Made by a program: the position numbers and the translations under genes
Assembly (NCBI RefSeq): GCF_022539315.1
Contig: NC_066313.1
Span: 32,463,059-32,527,058 of the forward strand
DNA length: 64,000 nt
From: Serinus canaria
Lineage: Eukaryota > Chordata > Aves > Passeriformes > Fringillidae
Reading direction: 5' to 3'
Shown: positions 51,651 through 62,870 of the stretch, one piece after another
Position numbering within the stretch: the first letter of the stretch is position 1
How the letters are laid out: each line of letters starts with the position of its first letter
The notes under the pieces: model-generated
Database searches by the model: none
What the model was told of the DNA's origin: nothing
Seen by the model: only the letters and a program-made list of their open reading frames with translations

Positions 51651-54600
51651 AAGACAGTGAATTGCAGTAAGTGTAGAAAGTCAGTTAAAATTGAAAAGAT
51701 CAATTACAAGATTTCTTTAAAATGATGGAATAATGTGTCCCAGAATTTTCACATTAAAATTATTTTTATGATTTTGTATTGCAGCACTATTCAGAAAAAA
51801 ATAGTAATTCTGATTACCATTATTACACCTATCTACAGAGATTAAATAAGTTTAGGTGGACATGGAAGAAGAAATGCACTTAATGATATTTTCAGAGGCT
51901 AATGAAAATTGAGATATATTCAGGAGTAATTTCAGCAAATAAGGAGATTCAAATGGAGCTCTGATTAAATAATCTGAACTGAAACGATATACGGCTATTT
52001 TATTCCAAAGATGTGGAAAGATAGGGCTATTTGTTTTCCCATAAGAACTATGAGACTATTTTCCTAGTATTTAGCTTTAGAATTATAATAACACAAAAAT
52101 GTGACTTCTAATGTACCAGCATAGCTTTTCCTTATGATCCTCAGAATTCTATTAGTTTGGTTCCAGCACAAGAGTAAGAGAAAAGCTGATGAGTTGATGG
52201 CATAATGCTCTATCTCTACCAGATTGGCATAGCTGTATTGCAGTGAGAAAATCACAGTCAGTGATTTATGAGGTTACAAGTCTTTTCAATTTTCACTGAT
52301 TGCAAAAAAAAAGTAATAAAACATAAACCCCCCCCGAGAATGGCTTTAATTGTACAGTGTATTCCACACAGAGATGACAACATATGTCTACTCAGCAAGC
52401 AGCATCACTGTAAGTGTTCAGTTACCAACTTTGTTTCTTGTAGTGTTTTCCTTAGTCCCTTTTCATCAGTTACCATTATGCTTTTGGCATTTCTCTAACT
52501 ATGGAACTAGTTTTATGGTAGTTACAGCTTCTGATTTCTTTGCCAGAAAGAAAATGCTGCATATCACTTAGGCTAAGGTGGATGAAGGAAAAAATGCATC
52601 TAGTATGAATTATATAAAGGCAATACTCATCTCAGTTACTTTGACTTCATCTTGTGTTCTTTCTAGCAGTATAAGTTACTTTGTTATTTACATCATAAAT
52701 GAAGCATATTTGGTAATTTTTAACAAGGAGTACTTTGTTTTGTGACTTATTGTAACTTATTGGAAGGGTAATCTCTGGACAGAGCAGGAAGTGCAGAGTT
52801 CCAAATAACTTTAAGTTGTTATGTAAAAAATTATTAGCTGTGGAGTAAAGAAATTATGTTAAACTCAGAGGACAGTATTTTTGATTAGGTTGTGTAAATG
52901 AATTATAGAAGGGACAATGTAGGTGGGAAGAGAACAGCAGGAGTAGTAAATTAACAGGAGCAGAGAAAGGAGCAAGTGAGTGACAGATGGGTTGCTAGTC
53001 ACCTGGAGCACTTTTCCAGATGATGTACTGTAGGGCTTGTCTGAGCTATAACTAAGCTAATAGCTTGTGCCTAATCACCAAGAGATGCAAGCAGGGGTCA
53101 TCTGAGTTTTCTAGAATGGTGAACTTCTGTTTACTTCATACTCTAGGAAGGACTTGTTCTGTTTTGATGGATATGAAATAGAACAGGTTTGCTGCCGTTG
53201 GATCAAAAGAAAAGGGAAGAGGTCACTAACACAAAACATTCCCATTGCTACTTCATTATCTTTCTGTAGACTGTTATTAAGCCTCTGAATTTTATTTAGG
53301 AAAAAATGAATCAAAAATATTATTTAATGTGTTGACTGCTTTCTCTGATTCTCTGAGTTCATCCCTTCTTGTAGTTCCCATCTACATTTTCCCTACATTT
53401 GAAAAACTCATTAAATATAGTTATTCAGTCTCTTAACATTATACAGGAAGTAAAGATAAAAGGAAACTTGCCCCATTTGGAAGGGCTGTGCTCTTGGAAA
53501 GGAAGAAAATCAAGGTAACTTCTACTTGAAAATTCTTCTGTAAGAGCTTTAACTAATGTTTCTCCTGCACTTTCACCAAGACTGATTTTAAACTTGTGTT
53601 TGTATTTGGATTTGATTTAACTTACAAAGAGCTATGGAAGCATCATTACAATGAGATATTCCTTCACTCCTTACCTCTTTTCTTCTTTTTCCCTTCCATA
53701 AAGAAAAGAGGAGAATTAGGGTAGATATTGTTGCTTCACTTAGATTTGTTGATCTTTTGCTTAGAAAAGAAGAGGGGATTGAAGGATTTTATTCCCTCCT
53801 TACAGAAGAAGCTTAGACAAACATAAAAGAGCAAGGAACAATGGAAAATACATTTTTATTTTTCATCTTTTTGTATTTACATGGTTCAATAGCTGCTGAG
53901 ATATCACAGAGATTATAACTGCATAGTTAGATCTTTTTTATGAACAGATAGGTAATTTTACAGTGTATTTCCTGCTAAGGGATGACCTTTTAAATTAAAT
54001 ACTCAGAAAGCTTATACCCCTAATTAATCCTCTTCTTTTTCGTAGCTTCTACAGCCCAGAAGATTTTTTGGGGGGTAGAAATACATGTAAGCACTGAAAT
54101 TTTTCCACATTATTACTGGGAAATTTTTATTTTATTATTTTTTTTTTTTAAGTATGAGGTAAAATTTTCTGTAGCTAGGATCTTCTGGTGAATTTCTTAC
54201 AGTCAAGCTGTCATTTTTATCTTGCTTTAATAAATTGTCAGGAAAGATTTGAAGAAGTTTTTTGAAAGTCTAGAAGTTTGGACTGTGCTTTACAAGAATA
54301 ACACACTTTCATCAGCTTTTTTTTTTTTTTTTCCCATCATCCATCCCCTGGAAAACTACAAAAGATTAGCTAGAAAGCATTTGTGGTGCACAGAACTGTC
54401 ATAACACCTCCCATGCTGGCTTTTGGATATGTCGCTTGCATTGTGTCACATCAGTTCTCTTTTTTTGTGTTCCTGGTATCATACCAAGTGCTGAAGTTAG
54501 ATAAATGCCCAAAGCAATATTTCTGCAAAATGATCTGTACTTTGAGCTCTGTGTTTTGGATTGTTTGTAGCTCCCTCCAGTGTCGTTCATAAATGTGGAG

Positions 54601-57600
54601 GTCATCATCGTAGGTCTGAGCTGAAAGCAAACCTTTTCATTCCATTTATAGGAATCCCATCTGTACTCAGAACAGGAAAAATGTTTTCAGTTTGCAGCTC
54701 TAGCCATGGGTATAATTAGCCATCATGTGCTATGGACTGGAAATCTGGTACATTGCATTCAAGAGCTCTAATTATTTACTCGTATCTTCTCTACTTTATT
54801 AGTACTGGAAAAAGTGATTCTTCCAGATGCTCATGGTGGAATGTCCGTGTACAGTAAACAATAATATTAAGCCTAGCCTTGGCCTGGTCAATATCTTTAA
54901 ATACTATGATCCTCACCTAATAATCTGAGAAGGTAGTAATGCCTTAGGATAATGACTGACCTAACTTATAAAGCAATTAGGAAATTTACTTTTTGATTAC
55001 TTGACAAAGGAGACAGCCAGTTGGATTTCCTTATTACTTACAGAGAAATTGCTTATCTCTTTGAAACCACCCCTGCTGTGTAAGTAGCTGTCTTCTGAAT
55101 ACAGGTTAGACAAAATGACACGGAACAAAAGAATAATAAATCAGAACAATAAAATAACAACAGCTCATTTCTTAAACCCGAGTCAAAGAGTTCAGCTGTC
55201 ATGGAAGGAGGTGAATGTGGAACATGAAGGACTGTTAAGGTCAAAGGGCTGAAGAATACATAAAAGAAACAGTTTATTTTTTAATGCTAAATAAACAATT
55301 TTAGCTGTTACGGAGAAAAAGCTTCTAATCTGCTCAGAATATCTTCTAATAAGGGGAACAAATCTGATGATAAAGAAAAAAATAGAAGCAAAGAAGATAG
55401 TTATGGCAGTAAAGGACAATTGGGAAAGACTAAAGAGCTGCTATAATTGCAGAGAAAGGAAAACATACCTCCTTTTTAGTCTAAGTTGAGAATATTGTGC
55501 AATAATTGTTTTTTCTTACTCACCTAAAGCTGTGTTAATGTTAGAAAACATGGTCACTTAGTGGAGCAGTTCTGATTGAAATCAGAATCCCACAACAGCA
55601 TGTAACAGCCTTTCCCTGGATGTCATGGCAGCATTTGAAGGTTGTGTTCTGAGTTCCCCAGAACACAGGTTAAAGTAAGAGCATTATTGTGACGGACATT
55701 ATTGTAGAAGGCCAGTCAGAGAAGACTGATTGAAGCTTAATTCAGAAAGAGTATGGAAAGTAGTACTTTATTTTACCTTAGGAAAAACAGATGAACTCTC
55801 CACTTGCCTGTTAGTGCTGGTTTTATTGGAGGAGGACTAGTGTCCTTGTGGTGGCTTTGTTATGTGGCACTGCTGCACAGGTCACCTTTCAGAAGGTCTC
55901 CTGGGGTATTTGGGGCTCAGGATTGGGTTCAGCTCAGAGCATATGCAAGCCCAACGGAGAATGAAGCTGTCTCCCTCTTCCAGACAGTTTTAAAACCATA
56001 AAATTGGTTCATCTTGCCCCCACCCTTCCAGGTAGAACTGCCAGCATAACTGCACCCACGTGACCTTGTCTATACTTCCAGTGGTGAATTTGTAGAACAA
56101 GTTTTGCCAATCGCTTTGGCTACCAGAATCTTTGCTGAGCACATTGGTCACAGCAGTGTTTTGAAGATACACTTTTTGAGACGTTTATTGTCCCAACAAT
56201 TTGACTTTTTACCTGTCAGTGTGATTCTCTGTATCAAGGAACCTAGAGAAAAATAACTACTGTGGTGATGGGATTTGTGGGAGCATACAGCTGATGATTT
56301 TATACTCTTCCTCTGTTGTTTTTTATTCATTAGGGAGTACTTCCCAGAATAGCTCTAACTTTTGTCTCAAAGGATGAATTTCATGCAAATGCCTAGTCAG
56401 TATCCAAACCCTCACAGTAAATCAGAATATTTTCTTCAGTCTTTGAATCTTCATTGAGTCCACATGATTTATTTATCTGGGACTGCAAGGTTTCAGCTTC
56501 CTAAAGGATTTTCTGTTTTGTCTGTGGTCCATAAAAAGCTTCCACAGGTTCATTTAACACTGAGTAAAAGCATGTCTTTCAGGGGTTGGCAAGGCTTCAA
56601 AGAAAAGAACTTTTTGTTAATTGACAGCTTTGTTTCATCATTAAGCCATGCTTCAATGTCTATGTCAAAAACTTGCTGATGAGAAGGAGGGTCAATGGCG
56701 CAGAAGCAAGTAAGAAAAGCCTGTGGAAGCTCTGTATATTAAGCAATGAGTTCAGTAACCAAAGACAAACAGTAGGGAGTGTTGGCTAAATCAGATAGGA
56801 TAAACTCTTTTGTCACCACTTCTGTAATGAACTAGTAGTTGTTGGTCTTTTTTTCTCTGACAAAAATCAGAATGGGATGAATTACCTGACATTGTTCTCC
56901 AGGTAAAGCAGCTCCTTCCCAGATGCTACTGGGAGCTGCTTTTTTTTCTGGTCTCTTTAGGAGGCTATGTAAGAAGTTTTCTGCTGCTTTTGTTGTCTGA
57001 ATATCACATGCTCAAAGCCTTTTATGACTCCATGCATCAGAAATCTCTCAGATTACTACTAGCTAATTTCTACCTCCATCACAAGTCTCTGGGCATTCAG
57101 ATGAGACCCATTCAGAATAAACTCCTCTGCAGAGTCCTGATTAATTTTTGATACAGCAAGTAGCCATAAACACTTGTAGAAAAGTATTTGCTTTCATCAC
57201 TCTCACAGCTGATACACATCATCCAAGTTTCAGGGCATACTGGGAGGCCTTTACCAGCTCTAGCTCTGGTGCTGAACCGGGGAGGAAGTTCAGTGTGCTA
57301 CATTGTGGGGTCATTCTTCCATGTAAAAATTTCTGAGTTTTTTAGAAGCTGATTCTGTGAAAAGATAGAGCAGAACTGTACCAGAGAGACTGGTATCGTG
57401 CATTTAGATAGAAGTGCCAAAATTATGCTGAGCAAACAAACTTGAGTTTGATAATTTATCATCTGACTCCTTAAACTTTGGAACTTGCAGCAACTGAAAC
57501 AGGGCTACTTGCCTCTGCTAAATTTCTCTGTACAACTTGGCATTGCTGCAGAGGCTTGGCGCTGAGGCACTTCAGATCTGGTCTCAGTGGTAGATTGATG

Positions 57601-59229
57601 TGGAGAAGAATCTTAGAACTTTGTATCTGTTTAGTGTCAAAATCTAATACTTCTGAGTGGTTGTTTTTCATACACTTACTCCTGGGGATTTTTGGTTTTT
57701 AATGATTAAAGTTGCTCTGGTCAGGGTCAGAATCTTAATCTTGAACTTTCCACCTGTTTTTAAGTAAAATCCAAAGGCTCTAAACTGTGTCCTCTGTCTC
57801 TGACTTGTTACAGAAGAGACAGAAAATGCTGTAGTCCATCCAAGTGTCTGGAGTTGGTTTGTTTGGCCTGCATCCTTGTGTGACCCAGAATCTTCTCTAA
57901 ATTTTCTCTTGCTGTTGCCGCACTGCTTTCTCTCTTTCTTTACATTTCTCTCTGTCTGCAGCACAAGTTCATAATATCCAATGTGATTCCTTTATGCATC
58001 TAGTAATCTTTTCTGCCTTTTTGTTCCTGTCAGAATGGCACTTTCCTGGATCCTTGTAGGTCACTAATTATACCCCAGATCGTCTTAATGCCAACACTAT
58101 AGAAAGCAATGGTTTGCAGGGATTTTTCTAGAGAGGTGAGGATAAGTGGCTCTCAAGGGTCCCTAACAGCATGGAGAATAAGATGAGTTTCAAGACTTTG
58201 TTGTCATGGGGATGTGATTTAAAACTTAGTGTTCTTCACAAATAAATCCAGGAATTTCCTTACTCTTTCAAAGAAAGAGAGGGCTCGGTTTAATCACTGG
58301 TGTGAAGCTCTGTGATTCAAGCTGGGATCTTTGTGTGCTTTACCATACAACTGGGGACCAAGAGAAAATTCTGAGGGTGAATGTTTCCATGTGTGCTGGA
58401 GTATACATTCCTTTTTCACTGTGCACATGATTATAGCAGATGCTCAGAGGTTAGTATGGTAACAACAAATAATTTTCTGGCCCTGACCAAGCCTGCTGCA
58501 ACATGGGTTGCATCCATGCAGCAAAGATCTCTCACCAGCCTGACACACAGAGACACCTGCAGTTATGTCCAGACAGCCAAAGCTGGAAGTAGTCTGCAAT
58601 CCATACTAGCACCCAGATAATGCCCAGTCTGTGTCTGGGAGAATTCTGGCAGAACCAAGTGGGTCATTTAATATTTGATCAATAGACATGTACTACTATG
58701 GATATGAGCCCCATTTTAATTCCTGATACCAACATAGCCTGATTTAAATAGTTTAGATCTGGAAATTGTGAGCCATTTCCTATACAGACGTTCCCTGCAC
58801 AAGTGTTCTTCCTATTTTCACAAATTTTACGTAACCCTATCTATCCCCCCAAGAGGAGATGTTACCATGTACCCATGCTGCAGAAACCACAGGTCTCATA
58901 TCTGTGTGTACAGGTACTATCTGTGATCTACCAGTAGGGGTGTAAGTGGTTTGAAATCACTTTTTAAAAAAATTATTTTAGTACAAGTCAATTGTTGAAT
59001 CTTTCAAACTTACCAAAGGAATATTGACCACTAATTCTCTGGAGTCCAATCTTTGTTGTTTTGTATATGTTTTTCCTTTCTGTGTAGCTATTTCCACCAG
59101 ACTGATGGAGAATGAAGGATGGGAACAAGGTTTAAATGGGAAGGAGAGTCTCAAAGAGACATCCAAACTTGCATGTGGATTTATTCTCAGATCCAGACAA
59201 AGTTGTACTTCTCTGGATCATTTTTAACA
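51651..59229. other. 7.6 kb AT-rich DNA, no gene seen
   Basis: No exon or confident mobile element recognised. Homopolymers: A9/C8 patches near 52304-52337 and T16 at 54317-54332. A more GC-rich patch lies at 55800-56060. All open frames are under 100 codons with no recognisable motifs. Confidence 0.5.
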
Positions 59230-59810
59230 CATCATGGTTTAATCCCAGTGGACAGCTGAGCCCCACAGTGGCTTGGTCTTCTCTCCCAGTTGGATGAGGG
59301 AAAGAATCAGAAGGTAAAAGTGAGCAAACTCTTGGGTGGCAGTAGAGACAATTTAATAGGGAAAGCAAAAGGTGCTTTTCAAGCAAAACAGAACAAGGAA
59401 TTTATTCACCACTTACTATAGGCAAGCAGGTGTTCAGCCACCTCCAGGAGAGAAGGGCCCCATCAGATGTGATGGTGACTGGGGAAGACAAACACTATCA
59501 CTTTGAATATCTCCCACTTCCTTCTTCCTGGAGCTTCCATTGCTGAGCATGGTGCCATATGGTCTGAAATACCCCTGTGGTCAGTTGGGGTCAGGTGTCC
59601 CAACTGTGTCCCCTCCCAACTCCTTGTGCACCACCAGGCCCCTTGCTAGTAGGATGAGGGGAGGAGCAGAAAAGCCCTCAGCTCTGTGTGAGCCCTGCTC
59701 AACAGTAACAAACACATCCCTGTGTTATCAATGCTATTTCCAGCACAAATCCAAAACACAGCCCCATACAAACTTAGAAATTTATCTCTATGGCATCCAA
59801 AACCAGTTCA
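59230..59810 (-). mobile_element. Endogenous retrovirus solo LTR (avian)
   Basis: About 580 bp matching, on the minus strand, a common avian ERV LTR known from many bird genomes. Landmarks on the plus strand (reverse complement of the LTR): GGTTTAATCCCAGTGGACAG, AAGTGAGCAAACTC, CAATTTAATAGGGAAAGC, GCAGGTGTTCAGCCACCTCC, ATGGTGCCATATGGTCTG, GTCCCCTCCCAACTCCTTGT, CCAGCACAAATCCAAAACAC, ending CCAAAACCAGTTCA at 59810. The polyadenylation signal AATAAA on the minus strand is at 59406-59401. The TATA box expected beside the CCATATGG motif has decayed (CAGCAATGG instead of CAGTATATAA). No internal retroviral genes flank it on either side, so it is a solo LTR. The TG/CA ends are mutated and I saw no clear target duplication. 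The class (probably ERVL-like) is from memory. Confidence 0.85.
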
Positions 59811-60128
59811 AGTATGTTGAATTTTTTTACCAGAGTAGCAAAACCCTAATAGAATGTAATAGCCTATGTCAATTTACCTTCAATTTGAATTTTTATTTTT
59901 CTTTAAAAAGTGAAATTAGGATCACATTTAATTTTTAAATGGATTACCTAAGATATTGAAAGAATCTTTTGTGCATTACAATAGTAACCATCTCAGAGTA
60001 ATTTCCTAAACATGGAATCTAAGTGTTTTTCAAGCTGGAATCAATAAAGGTTTAAAAAGAAAATCCTTTCCTTCTCAGCAGAAGGGATTGTAATTTTCCC
60101 TGAAGAGCTCTTTCAGTCAGTTCTTTCA
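59811..60128. other. Short spacer between LTR and SINE
   Basis: AT-rich sequence with no recognisable feature. Confidence 0.5.
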
Positions 60129-60270
60129 GAGATGAGCCCTGTTTGTTAGAGCACAGTGCTTATGACACCCAGGCTGTATATTCAATTCCCTCTATGGGCC
60201 ATTCACTGAAGATTGTATTTGATGATCCTTCTGGGTCCCTTCCAACTCAGAACATGCTGTGATTCTGTGG
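60129..60270 (+). mobile_element. tRNA-derived SINE with CR1 tail (TguSINE1-like)
   Basis: The head (about 60131-60201) resembles a tRNA: TTGTTAGAGC as the D-arm side, GTGCTTATGACACCC as the anticodon arm, TATTCAATTCC (60179-60189) as a degenerate B box, and TATGGGCCA as the acceptor end. It recalls tRNA-Ile. The tail (60202-60270) is CR1-derived: TTTGATGATCCTTCTGGGTC, CCTTCCAACTCAG, then CTGTGATTCTGTGG. A tRNA head plus CR1 tail is the plan of TguSINE1, known from passerines and moved by CR1 proteins. The anticodon arm and A box are mutated, so this is not a working tRNA gene and probably not an active SINE. Confidence 0.8.
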
Positions 60271-61676
60271 AAATACAAAGTGGGTGTCCTGCTACCACCT
60301 TTAGTGGTTGTGTGGACTTCGCCTTACCGTACTTGGAGCTGTGTTGGGAGTCAAGGGGAGAGTCAGTGTTCAGAGTGACAGGTTTTCAATTTCTGGTAAG
60401 AAAATCAATGTTAGAGACTTTGTCAACCAGCCACTGATGTGGATGCAGAAGATAGTTTGCCTTTCATGTTCGGAATGTGAAGTGTGGCAGAAAGCTGGTT
60501 TTACTCAATAAGCAGTGGCTGGCATAAAAAACGGGATCTTCCTCCCAGAGGATAACTGTGACTTGTGCAGTGAAGGCTGTCTTGGCCAAATTTCCTGCTT
60601 CTGTAAAAGGCAGAAGTGTCACTGAAATTGATGGAACAGCTTCATTTCACATGAGTAAGCAGGTTCTCTCCTACACAGTATCTTCCTTCTTCTGGTTGCT
60701 GGGAATAGTCATTCTCCCTGTTTTGTAAAGGGACATAGCCTGGCTGACTGAGCTGGTTATTGTGTTGGCAGTGGAAAAGGGTAAAGGTCTTACATGGAAT
60801 GTGTGCTTTTCAGGGAGTTGTCACCTACCGAAAGTAATGTGATGGCCATTAAATGCTTGATTTTGCAAATCTTTTGGGGCAGATGAATTCCTGTTTAAAT
60901 GAGTGGATTGTGACAAACAATAATGAAATTTTTTATGTGCAGGCTTTCCTATCTAAAATCCTCTGGCACCTTCTGAAGCTGTCTTATACAAAATGCTATA
61001 CAATATTATGCTCAACAAACACACTAAAAAATAACATCAGTAACATTTAAGTTTGGAAGACGGTAATGGAGAACTGAAACCTTAAATACTGAAATTAATG
61101 GAACTGCTGGTGGGTGGGACAGATATTTGGGTGTGAGATTGCTTTTCTTTCTGTGTTGGAAGTAGGCAGTCAGAATCAGTATATGTTGAAATCTGGAGGC
61201 TGAACAGTCAAGGATGGTGAATGAGAATTTTTCTGGGGGTGGCAGTGATGCAGTGGCATTCAGAGGAAATGTTACCATGGTATTCACAGACTGATGTGAA
61301 CATATAGGAGATATAGAAGAAGAAAAGCTCTGAAACCAGTGCCAGGATATGGACAGGAAAAGCAGGAGGATGCTGAAATCTCTCATTATCTGAAAGTGGC
61401 ATTCTGCCTTTGTATGTTAGCAGGTTTCTTTTCCTTCATGGCAGTTTTTGTGTAACCCAGTCTTTGACAGTGATGCTCAACCATTTGCGATCCATTTTAG
61501 TTATGTCTTCAATTAAAAATGTTGCTCAAAATTATGTCCTTTAATGTGAACTGCAATAGCAAACTTCTAGTCGTTACTATGAACTATTTAGTTCATTTCT
61601 CTAGGTCAGGAGACTCAGGTGCTGGATTGCATCAAGATTTAGTTGTAAGTTCACCCCAATGCAGTTCTGGATGATG
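60271..61676. other. Unannotated DNA, no gene seen
   Basis: About 1.4 kb of unique-looking DNA with no recognisable exon or repeat. The longest frame is 120 codons on the minus strand (61024-61386) without known motifs. Confidence 0.5.
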
Positions 61677-61751
61677 AAGATGCAGTAGGATACTGCATCT
61701 TGCAGGATGATAATGACACTGTAGGATACACATCAGGATGTTGTAGGATAC
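61677..61751. repeat. Hairpin and GTAGGATAC repeat cluster
   Basis: GTAGGATAC occurs three times within 67 bases (61685, 61721, 61743). The first copy lies inside the hairpin AAGATGCAGT / AGGAT / ACTGCATCTT (61677-61701, 10-bp perfect arms). The third lies inside GTTGTA / GGA / TACAAC (6-bp arms, 61740-61754). Origin unknown. Confidence 0.8.
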
Positions 61752-61947
61752 AACAAAGGGAATGCTGCAACCAGGATGGGCAAACAGTCACAGCACACAG
61801 GTTTGCATAGGAGGATGTGCAGAATGAGACATCCTACAGGCCAAATGGGGACACTTGAAGTCCACATAATGCAGCAACTGGGCACCATTCTGTGACCATT
61901 TGCACAGGTGAAGGCCACTTATCCCACCTGTCTCTCCGTGCAGAAGG

Positions 61948-62243
61948 ATGGACTTTCCTCTGAGAGCAAAGGCTGCAGCTCCATCTGAGGGCTCTGCACC
62001 CTCCACCCCCTTGGTGGCTGATGCCTCCACCCAGATGGAGCTGCTGAAGAGACAGGATGCAGCAGAGGCCTTGACTGCAGGAAGCACCTGGATCTTTCTC
62101 CTGTGGCACAAACAGGCAGCAGACCTGATCAGGTGGAGGAGCTACTCCTGGACCACCCTTGAAAAGGTCAGGAACCATCTAAGAGTATTAAGAAAGATTA
62201 CAGAGCACTGGGAGTGGTGGTAAAGGTCTCAAAAACACAACAT
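61948..62243 (+). mobile_element. CR1 ORF1-like remnant
   Basis: A plus-strand frame contains DASTQMELLKRQDAA, resembling the ATQTE...AAVQV part of avian CR1 ORF1. Farther on, in another frame (about 62178-62225), SKSIKKDYRALGVVVK resembles the RSLKSIKRDYRALGxLVKG segment of the ORF1 esterase-like domain. The two pieces are in the expected order but separated by a frameshift and a stop. It directly abuts the ORF2 C-terminal piece that starts at about 62244, so nearly all of ORF2 is missing. The left limit is unclear and could reach back to about 61800. Assignment is from memory of CR1 ORF1 and less certain than the ORF2 parts. Confidence 0.5.
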
Positions 62244-62870
62244 AAAGCTCAGTATGCTTCATCAATGTGTGCTCACAGCCCATAAAGCCAGCTGTGCCCT
62301 GGGCTACATCAGAAGAAGTGTGACCAGCAGGTTGAGGGAGGTGATTCTCCCCCTCTTCTCAGATCTCATGAGTCCCCACCCGGAGTTTTCCACCCTGGAG
62401 CCCTGACATAAGGAAGATGTGGACCTGTTGGAGCAGGTCTTGAGGAGGCCATGAAGATGATCAGAGGGCCGGACTATGGCTTCTATGAAGACAGGCTGAG
62501 AAAGTTGGGTTTGTTCAGCCTGGAGAAGGAGAAACTCCAGGGAGATCTTAGAGCACCTCCATTGCCCAAAGGTGCCACAACAGAGGTGGAGAGGAACTTT
62601 TCAAAAGAGTGTATAGTGATAATCCTATACTGGATTAATGGATTTAAACTGAAAGACAGTAAGTTTAGATTAGATATAAGGAAGAAATTCTTTACTGTGA
62701 GAGTGGTGAGAAGAAACTGTGGATGCCCTATCCCTGGAAGTGCTCAAGGCCAGGCTGGATGGGGCTTTGAGCATCCTGGTCTAGTGGACGGAGTCCCTGT
62801 CCATGGTGGGGGATTTGAACTGCATGATCTTTAAAGTCCTTTCCCAACTAGTCCATTCTACAATTCTATT
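62244..62870 (+). mobile_element. CR1 LINE, ORF2 C-terminus through tail
   Basis: Plus-strand CR1 3' portion. Translation gives REVILPLFSDLMSPHPEF, then LLEQVLRR, MKMIRG, YEDRLRKLGLFSLEKEKL and FRLDIRKKFFTVRVV. These are the successive C-terminal motifs of CR1 ORF2 in order, with a TGA in the first part and frame shifts. The nucleotide landmarks CCATCCCTGGAAGTGCTCAA and GATGGGGCTTTGAGCATCC follow. The element ends with the CR1 3' hairpin region and a degraded ATTCTACAATTCTATT tail at about 62870. Non-functional. Confidence 0.92.

Noticed and set aside
60131..60201. tRNA-like sequence that could be called a tRNA-Ile gene
   Set aside because: The A box and anticodon arm are degraded, and it is fused to a CR1 tail, so it is the head of a SINE and not a tRNA gene.
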